NCBI GenBank assembly: GCA_910589635.1
Contig: CAJUTD010000031.1
Coordinates: 1 to 19,958 of the forward strand
DNA: 19,958 nt
Reading direction: 5' to 3'
From: an uncultured Lachnospiraceae bacterium
GTDB lineage: Bacteria > Bacillota > Clostridia > Lachnospirales > Lachnospiraceae
Part shown: positions 15,419-19,958 of the stretch, piece after piece
Layout: each line of letters starts with the position of its first letter
Numbering within the stretch: position 1 is the stretch's first letter
Position numbers and translations under genes: made by a program
Notes under the pieces: generated by a model
What the model saw: the letters and a program-made list of their open reading frames with translations, nothing else
What the model was told of the DNA's origin: nothing
Databases searched by the model: none

Positions 15419-17131
15419 ATGGAAAAATATATGATTATTGACGGAGAGCGTGTACCGTTCACCGATGAGAAAAATATCCTTGCAGTCATCCGCAAGGCGG
15501 GAATTATTTTACCGACATTTTGTTATTATTCAGATTTGTCTATCTATGGTGCATGCCGTATGTGTGTGGTGGAAGATAACCGCGGAGGCATTGTGGCGTC
15601 TTGTTCCACACCGCCCAAAAACGGCATGGAAATTCGCACGAATACGCCGCAGCTTTATTATCACAGGAAGCGGATTTTAGAGCTTCTTTTGGCTGCGCAT
15701 TGTAGGGATTGTACGACTTGTGAGAAGAATGGGAAATGTAAATTGCAGGAGCTGGCAAACCGGTTTGCCATTCCCAGCGTACGGTTTGAGAATACGAATC
15801 CCATCCGTCCGATTGACACCTCCTCCAAAGCGATTGTGCGCAATCCGAACAAATGTATTCTCTGTGGAGACTGCGTGAGAGTGTGCAGCGAGATTCAGCA
15901 TGTGGGCGCTATTGATTTTGCGCACCGCGGTTCCGACATGGAGATTTCCACCGCATTTGGCAGAGACATTGCAGATACGAACTGCGTCAACTGCGGGCAG
16001 TGTGCGGCAGTGTGCCCGACGGGCGCGATTACGATTAAAAACGATACCCATGACGTATGGCAGGCAATTCACAGCGAAGATAAGCGGGTGGTAGTGCAGA
16101 TTGCGCCGGCAGTGCGCGTGGCAATCGGAGAGGCATATGGTTATGAGCCGGGCGAGAATACAATTGGCAAGCTGATTGCTTCCCTGCGTATGTTGGGCGT
16201 AGACGCTATCTTCGATACGTCGGTAGGCGCCGACCTGACAATTATGGAGGAATCCGAGGAGCTGGTGGAGAGTTTAGAGGAAGAAGGACGCAAATTCCCA
16301 CTGTTTACTTCCTGCTGTCCGGGCTGGATTCGTTTTGTGGAGACGAAATATCCGTATTTGATGCCTTATGTTTCCACTTCCAAATCTCCGATGCAGATGT
16401 TTGGGGCAGTCATCAAGGAATATTACAGGAAGCAGGACAAGAAGGAACATAAGGAGACAGTTTCAGTGGCAATCATGCCTTGTACAGCTAAAAAGTACGA
16501 GGCTTCCAGGGAAGAGTTTAAGAAAGACGGTGTTCCCTATGTAGATTATGTGCTGACCTCAGAGGAGGTAATCGGCATGCTCAAAGAGATTGGTATCCGT
16601 TTTGACCGCTTGGAGCCGGAGGCGTTTGATATGCCGTTTTCTATCTACTCAGGAGCCGGCGTTATCTTTGGGGCGACCGGCGGCGTGACAGAAGCGGCAA
16701 TTCGCCGGGTAGTGGCGGATAAGAGCCCGAAAGCGCTCAAGGAGATTGAATTTATCGGTGTCCGTGGTATGGAAGGGCTCAAGGAGTGTACGTTTGATTT
16801 GGATGGGCGTAAAGTGCGGATTGGAATTGTCAGCGGCCTTGGCAATGCGGACAGGTTGATCCAGAAGATTGAGAGCGGCGAAGAGCATTTTGATTTTGTG
16901 GAGGTTATGGCATGTGCGGGAGGATGCGTGGCAGGAGCTGGACAGCCATTTGCGCGTTCCACGGAGAAACGGATGCGTGCCGAAGGACTTTACAAAAATG
17001 ACAAGGCATTGCAGATTAAGCGCAGCGAGGAGAATCCGCTGGTAGATACCTTGTACAGTGATTTGCTCAAGAACCGTGAACATGAACTTTTGCATGTTCA
17101 TTATTTGCAGAAAAATCAAGTAAGCCAGTAA
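15419..17131 (+). CDS. hydA: [FeFe] hydrogenase catalytic subunit HydA
   Basis: This 570-residue cytosolic hydrogenase carries the H-cluster and reduces protons with electrons from NADH and reduced ferredoxin. It has an N-terminal plant-type [2Fe-2S] domain (C35, C46, C49, C62) and a His-ligated [4Fe-4S] cluster (H94, C98, C101, C107). Two ferredoxin clusters follow (C146-C156 and C189-C199). The H-cluster motifs are L1 TSCCPGW (297-303), L2 MPCTAKKYE (353-361) and L3 MACAGGCVAGAGQP (497-510). The small-subunit-like tail follows. All cluster cysteines are present. L3 reads GAGQP where many homologues have GGGQP. GGAGGGAACGGAC precedes the ATG, 12 bp after hydB. Maturases HydEFG are not in the window. 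Confidence 0.97.
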   Translation: MEKYMIIDGERVPFTDEKNILAVIRKAGIILPTFCYYSDLSIYGACRMCVVEDNRGGIVASCSTPPKNGMEIRTNTPQLYYHRKRILELLLAAHCRDCTTCEKNGKCKLQELANRFAIPSVRFENTNPIRPIDTSSKAIVRNPNKCILCGDCVRVCSEIQHVGAIDFAHRGSDMEISTAFGRDIADTNCVNCGQCAAVCPTGAITIKNDTHDVWQAIHSEDKRVVVQIAPAVRVAIGEAYGYEPGENTIGKLIASLRMLGVDAIFDTSVGADLTIMEESEELVESLEEEGRKFPLFTSCCPGWIRFVETKYPYLMPYVSTSKSPMQMFGAVIKEYYRKQDKKEHKETVSVAIMPCTAKKYEASREEFKKDGVPYVDYVLTSEEVIGMLKEIGIRFDRLEPEAFDMPFSIYSGAGVIFGATGGVTEAAIRRVVADKSPKALKEIEFIGVRGMEGLKECTFDLDGRKVRIGIVSGLGNADRLIQKIESGEEHFDFVEVMACAGGCVAGAGQPFARSTEKRMRAEGLYKNDKALQIKRSEENPLVDTLYSDLLKNREHELLHVHYLQKNQVSQ

Positions 17132-17165
17132 TTATCGTTAAAAAATCAGGTATTCCACTGTCACA

Positions 17166-17204
17166 AAAAGCGCTCTGGAAAGTTAACTTTTCAGAGCGCT
17201 TTTA
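17166..17204 (+). terminator. Terminator of the hydrogenase operon
   Basis: AAAAGCGCTCTG pairs with CAGAGCGCTTTT. The loop region AAAGTTAACTTT is itself self-complementary, giving a stem of about 17 bp. It lies 35 bp after the hydA stop and ends in TTTTAT. Confidence 0.8.
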
Positions 17205-17209
17205 TGGTG

Positions 17210-17412
17210 CAAAATGGGGGCGTCGTACGAAGTGATCATTTCGTTCAAAAGGTCTTGCCGCTCATGCGGCAAAGACAGAATGCACAAAAATTATCTTGGG
17301 AAGCTAGCTTCCCAGAGTAATTTTTTGTGCATGTTGTTTCCATTGCTTCGCTATGGAAACCTTTTGAACGGATGAAACCTTTATAGATTGCTTCGTGCGA
17401 CAGACCCTTTTA
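17210..17412. repeat. Nested inverted-repeat element with three internal hairpins
   Basis: Outer arms pair GTCGTACGAAG (17222-17232) with CTTCGTGCGAC (17391-17401). Inner arms pair CGTTCAAAAGG (17242-17252) with CCTTTTGAACG (17360-17370). Further short matches (AAAA.GGG at 17211-17220 against CCCTTTT near 17405-17411) may extend the ends. Between the arms stand three hairpins: TTGCCGC/GCGGCAA (17255-17272), a 24-base-arm hairpin (17281-17304 with 17307-17331) and GTTTCCAT/ATGGAAAC (17336-17360). No protein frame is evident. It resembles a MITE or a multi-branched structured RNA. It fills most of the 394-bp gap between hydA and the hydrolase gene. Confidence 0.75.
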
Positions 17413-17525
17413 GACACATTTATGTATTATGATTCTCTTTGTGCGATAACCCCACACGGATGCAAAGCCACAAGCGCTGCATATGATAATAAAAACCAGT
17501 TAAAACATATAGGGAGAATCATATT

Positions 17526-18491
17526 ATGAAACGATGCATTCCGTTGGAACCCGCGGCAGAGGCCGTTTGCAATCAAAGTTCTGTGCCCCCGCTGATTTTT
17601 CAGATGCCGCCGGAACAAGGCAGAAGAGTATTGGAGGAGGCGCAGGATACACCGGTATATAAATATCCTGCAAATATATCTTCGCATTTTATAAACACTG
17701 GGAAGTGGGGTAACATACCAGTATATTTTATTGCGCCCAAGGGTGAAAAAGTCAAAAATATTATATTCTATATTCACGGCGCAGGCTGGGTATTCGGCAG
17801 TTTCCATACACACGAAAAGTTAGTCAGGGAGCTTTCCGCAAGGACAGATTCACTGGTAATATTTCCCGAATACAGCCGTTCGCCGGAAGCAAAATATCCG
17901 ACAGCGATTGAACAGTGCTATTTTATTTTTTCCCATATGAAGGAAATCATTGGGGATTGCTTCTCAATGCCCAACGGTACCACACTCACAGTTGCAGGCG
18001 ACAGTGTTGGTGGAAATATGGCAATCGCTATGGCTTTGATGTCAGCGATGCGGCATGGTCCGTGTATTCACAAGATGCTGTTATATTACCCGGTAACGAA
18101 CGCCTGCTTTGACACGCCGAGTTATCGTCAATTCGCAGTGGACTATTATTTGTATCGGGAAGGCATGAAATGGTTCTGGCAGCAGTATACCGCTTCGATA
18201 GATGAGCGAAATCAGATAACGGCGTCTCCACTTCGAGCGAGTATAGAGTGTCTGAAGTGTCTTCCCAAGACTATGATTATAAACGGCCAGGCGGATGTTT
18301 TACGCAGCGAGGGAGAAGCCTTTGGCGAAAAACTTCGCTGTGCAGGCGTGGAGGTAACTGCTTTGCGGGTACAGGGTACGATTCATGATTTTGTGATGCT
18401 GAATGCGCTGGATCAGACGAACGCCTGCCGTACGGCTATGGATGCGTCAACCGCGTGGATAAACCGTTCTTGCGGATGCGTTGGCAAATGA
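17526..18491 (+). CDS. Alpha/beta hydrolase, HSL-type esterase
   Basis: This predicted cytosolic carboxylesterase of 321 residues belongs to the hormone-sensitive-lipase-like group. The oxyanion-hole motif is HGAGW (from H84), a variant of the usual HGGG. The nucleophile elbow is GDSVGG with Ser160. The other catalytic residues are probably Asp257 (GQADVLRSEG) and His287 (GTIHDFVML). The YSRSPEAKYPTAIEQC segment is also typical. Likely substrates are short acyl or acetyl esters, but the true one is unknown. GGGAG lies about ten bases before the ATG. A -10-like TATGAT is visible upstream at about 17480 without a good -35. The gene stands alone between the nested element and the coiled-coil gene. 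Confidence 0.9.
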   Translation: MKRCIPLEPAAEAVCNQSSVPPLIFQMPPEQGRRVLEEAQDTPVYKYPANISSHFINTGKWGNIPVYFIAPKGEKVKNIIFYIHGAGWVFGSFHTHEKLVRELSARTDSLVIFPEYSRSPEAKYPTAIEQCYFIFSHMKEIIGDCFSMPNGTTLTVAGDSVGGNMAIAMALMSAMRHGPCIHKMLLYYPVTNACFDTPSYRQFAVDYYLYREGMKWFWQQYTASIDERNQITASPLRASIECLKCLPKTMIINGQADVLRSEGEAFGEKLRCAGVEVTALRVQGTIHDFVMLNALDQTNACRTAMDASTAWINRSCGCVGK

Positions 18492-18547
18492 GAGAAGGAT
18501 TAGGACTGAAAGATACTTTTTTGGGTTTGAAAGCATGTTGGAGCTGG

Positions 18548-18575
18548 TAAAGAATTCCTTTGTTTATGCCGAAAC
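18548..18575 (+). promoter_or_regulatory. Possible sigma-28 type promoter
   Basis: TAAA (18548-18551) followed after 16 bases by GCCGAAAC (18568-18575) resembles the flagellar sigma factor consensus (TAAA, about 15 bases, GCCGATAA). It lies about 130 bp upstream of the coiled-coil gene. The match is imperfect and may be chance. Confidence 0.25.
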
Positions 18576-18625
18576 ATATACTATAGTAAACGAGATTTTT
18601 GTGTTTATAGAAGCAAAGATTAGCG

Positions 18626-18660
18626 CAGGAAACATCATAACAAATTTATGACGTTTCCTG
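18626..18660 (+). promoter_or_regulatory. Stable hairpin upstream of the coiled-coil gene
   Basis: CAGGAAAC pairs with GTTTCCTG. The pairing continues inward through TCATAA/TTATGA with one mismatch, giving about 14 pairs around a short loop. No T-tract follows, so it is not a standard terminator. It may be a leader structure for the gene starting 44 bp later, or the end of the hydrolase transcript. Confidence 0.45.
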
Positions 18661-18703
18661 TAAATAGCGTAGGTAGGAACAGATTGGCATAAAGGAGGAC
18701 GGT

Positions 18704-19408
18704 ATGAATATTTCATTGACTAATATAGGGACAGACTCTTATCAAAAGGGCGGCTCTGTGTTTGCCGGAAATTTGCCTATGTTGCAGAATAATGTCTCAA
18801 AGAGTGCGCAGGACAAGGCGGAGCGGCAGCAGAAGACGCAGAGTGAAATTTCATTCTGGGAGAAGCAGAAGGAGAATCTCAAGAATCAGGAATGTGAATC
18901 TGTGGAAGAGATTGCCGAAAAGCTGAAAGCGCTGCACAGTTATGAGGATGAGATTGCAGCGGCGAAGCAGTCTTTTAACAATGAGCAGATGTGGCATATC
19001 CTGGATGAGGCAGAGGAGCTTGGCGAGAAGATTGCGGAAGCTGCCGAGAAGATGGAACCGAAGACGGCGGAAGAGAGACGCGAGGACATGGCAGAAGAAG
19101 CCGTGGGTACAGATGGAGACGAGACCATGATGGAAGAGATGATGGAAGATGTCTCAGATCTTGCCGAGGAAGTCGAGGCTGTGGAAGAAAACGCCAAAGA
19201 ACTCGAGGAAATTGCCGAAGAGACAGAAGAAATGCAGGAGGCAAAAGAGGCACAGGAGAAACTTGCCGAGGAAACGAAACAGATGGAAGAACAGGAGCAG
19301 GAAATGGAAGAGCAGCAGCTTGTGGCGAGGCTGCAAGCGAGGAATATCGAGGCTTATCAGGCGTCTGGGAAGAGACATCCCTATCAGGCGTTAGATTTAC
19401 TGGTTTGA
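18704..19408 (+). CDS. Acidic coiled-coil protein of unknown function
   Basis: I do not recognise the family. The 234-residue protein has no signal peptide, membrane segment or cysteine-rich motif (one Cys near residue 66). After an N-terminal stretch of about 35 residues rich in Asn, Ser and Gly (MNISLTNIGTDSYQKGGSVF), nearly all the rest is Glu/Lys/Gln/Ala/Met-rich helix with heptad-like spacing. It is very acidic, especially from residue 115 onward (EMMEDVSDLAEEVEAVEENAKELEEIAEETEEM). The last residues, RHPYQALDLLV, break the pattern and may be a conserved tail. The start is firm: AAAGGAGG lies five bases before the ATG. The gene is monocistronic, with repeat copy 2 and a terminator downstream. 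Confidence 0.8.
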   Translation: MNISLTNIGTDSYQKGGSVFAGNLPMLQNNVSKSAQDKAERQQKTQSEISFWEKQKENLKNQECESVEEIAEKLKALHSYEDEIAAAKQSFNNEQMWHILDEAEELGEKIAEAAEKMEPKTAEERREDMAEEAVGTDGDETMMEEMMEDVSDLAEEVEAVEENAKELEEIAEETEEMQEAKEAQEKLAEETKQMEEQEQEMEEQQLVARLQARNIEAYQASGKRHPYQALDLLV

Positions 19409-19482
19409 TAGGCGGGCGCTTTGTGCGGTTTCATTCCCGCGAGCAATGAGGAAAATAGACATGCCTGCATGGATATTTGACG

Positions 19483-19514
19483 GTGCTATGCGCCAGTGGC
19501 GCATGTTTAAGCAC
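19483..19514. repeat. Hairpin directly upstream of repeat copy 2
   Basis: ATGCGCC (19488-19494) pairs with GGCGCAT (19498-19504). An outer GTGCT/AGCAC pairing (19483-19487 with 19510-19514) encloses it, with a five-base bulge. It ends two bases before repeat copy 2 begins and may be part of the same element. The equivalent position for copy 1 lies outside the window. Confidence 0.55.
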
Positions 19515-19516
19515 GG

Positions 19517-19633
19517 ACCGAAATGAAATGTAGATGCCGCGAGGGTAAGTGCCCTGTGGGTGCAAATACCCCGCCCCTTGGGGCGGAAAGAACAAGCTAG
19601 GTCATGCCCCGTAGCTTACTGCGGGGTATTTGA
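19517..19633 (+). repeat. Structured 117-bp dispersed repeat, copy 2
   Basis: It matches positions 1-117 at 112 of 117 bases, in the same orientation, with no gaps. The first three hairpins are unchanged. In the last stem (19605-19615 with 19618-19628) one change turns an A-T pair into G-T and another removes only the loop-closing pair. The fold therefore survives the divergence. It is followed by a separate strong terminator. Confidence 0.9.
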
Positions 19634-19666
19634 CTGAATAGATTGCTGACAGCAAAAATAAAAACT

Positions 19667-19722
19667 CCTTTTTGATAAGAATAGTGATTATATTGATTCT
19701 TATCAAAAAGGCGTTTTTTATT
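19667..19722 (+). terminator. Strong intrinsic terminator before the SIR2-like gene
   Basis: A perfect 16-bp stem, CCTTTTTGATAAGAAT (19667-19682) with ATTCTTATCAAAAAGG (19696-19711), is followed by CGTTTTTTATT. It should end transcripts from the left, including any RNA from repeat copy 2, and insulate the gene beginning at 19835. Confidence 0.9.
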
Positions 19723-19774
19723 GTTACTATTTATAGATATAACAAGCCTTTTCATAAACCCCTGTCACAAAAAT

Positions 19775-19803
19775 TTGACATGGAAAATGCGGACAGGTAC
19801 AAT
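19775..19803 (+). promoter_or_regulatory. Consensus sigma-A promoter of the SIR2-like gene
   Basis: TTGACA (19775-19780) and TACAAT (19798-19803) are separated by exactly 17 bp. Transcription should start near 19810, about 25 bases before the ATG at 19835. Confidence 0.88.
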
Positions 19804-19834
19804 AATATAAAAATGATAATTTGGGGGTGTTTTA

Positions 19835-19958
19835 ATGGGGATAAGTGTTGACATAGAAATAGATAAAATAAAAAGAATACTGAAAGACAGAAAAAAGCTT
19901 TGTATTTTTGTTGGAGCGGGGGCATCAATAAAGGAACCTTCATCATTACCTTCATTTC
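19835..19958 (+). CDS. Putative SIR2-domain protein, 5' part only
   Basis: Only the first 41 codons are in the window and the frame is open to the edge. The peptide starts MGISVDIEIDKIKRILKDRK and continues KLCIFVGAGASIKEPSSLPSF. A hydrophobic strand running into VGAGAS, then a short loop and S-x-L-P-S-F, is the usual NAD-binding opening of SIR2-like proteins (SIR2_2 type). These are common in anti-phage systems as NAD-depleting effectors, for example in Thoeris, SIR2-HerA and DSR-type systems. GGGGGTG lies about five bases before the ATG and a consensus promoter is present, so this is a genuine start. Which SIR2 subgroup or system it belongs to cannot be decided. Another Rossmann-type enzyme remains possible. 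Confidence 0.65.
   Translation, partial: MGISVDIEIDKIKRILKDRKKLCIFVGAGASIKEPSSLPSF

Noticed and set aside
14962..15495. A 177-codon minus-strand frame across the hydB-hydA junction
   Set aside because: It is antisense to conserved iron-sulfur motifs of both genes and has no independent support.
17210..17412. A retron msr-msd or CRISPR-type element
   Set aside because: The nested hairpins recall msr-msd RNA, but no reverse transcriptase gene is present in the neighbourhood and there are no regularly spaced direct repeats. A MITE or unclassified RNA is the safer description.
1..19633. The two repeat copies as ends of one 19.5-kb composite mobile element
   Set aside because: The segment between them carries ordinary housekeeping-type genes (htpG, hydrogenase, MATE) and no integrase or transposase, so independent copies of a dispersed repeat are more likely.

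Overview
The window looks like a chromosomal segment of an anaerobic, probably motile Firmicute of class Clostridia, most likely family Lachnospiraceae. The evidence is a trimeric NADH-linked [FeFe]-hydrogenase operon, a chemoreceptor, a FapA-type protein with an HD-GYP-type response regulator, strong AGGAGG-like ribosome binding sites, consensus sigma-A promoters and a perfect CIRCE operator. No species is claimed.

Layout, left to right. (1) Positions 1-117 hold a structured repeat whose near-identical copy lies at 19517-19633. (2) 141-5560, plus strand: a COG2509-type FAD-dependent dehydrogenase, a PrsA-like foldase lipoprotein, an orphan sugar-type solute-binding lipoprotein and a methyl-accepting chemotaxis protein 17 bp behind it. 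(3) 5793-7916, minus strand: htpG (Hsp90) with an unusual acidic insert, convergent with the chemoreceptor. Two hairpins separate the two genes. The htpG promoter has a perfect CIRCE just upstream. (4) 8182-11430, plus: a FapA/DUF342 protein preceded by about eight 25-residue repeats, then a REC plus degenerate HD-GYP protein 12 bp downstream. (5) 11530-12876: a MATE exporter. (6) 13024-17131: hydC-hydB-hydA, an operon with its own promoter and a long terminator hairpin. (7) 17210-17412: a nested inverted-repeat element of about 200 bp with three internal hairpins. (8) 17526-18491: an alpha/beta-hydrolase of the hormone-sensitive-lipase type. (9) 18704-19408: an acidic coiled-coil protein of unknown function. 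(10) 19409-19958: a hairpin, repeat copy 2, a strong terminator, a consensus promoter and the first 41 codons of a protein that starts like a SIR2-domain NAD-binding protein. That gene runs off the window.

Functionally, the hydrogenase operon supports fermentative disposal of electrons from NADH and ferredoxin as H2. The binding-protein/chemoreceptor pair suggests sugar sensing without transport. The FapA/HD-GYP pair suggests surface or motility regulation. HtpG appears to be under HrcA heat-shock control. The least explained parts are the two noncoding elements (the 117-bp repeat pair and the 200-bp nested palindrome) and the truncated SIR2-like gene at the right edge, which could begin a defence locus.
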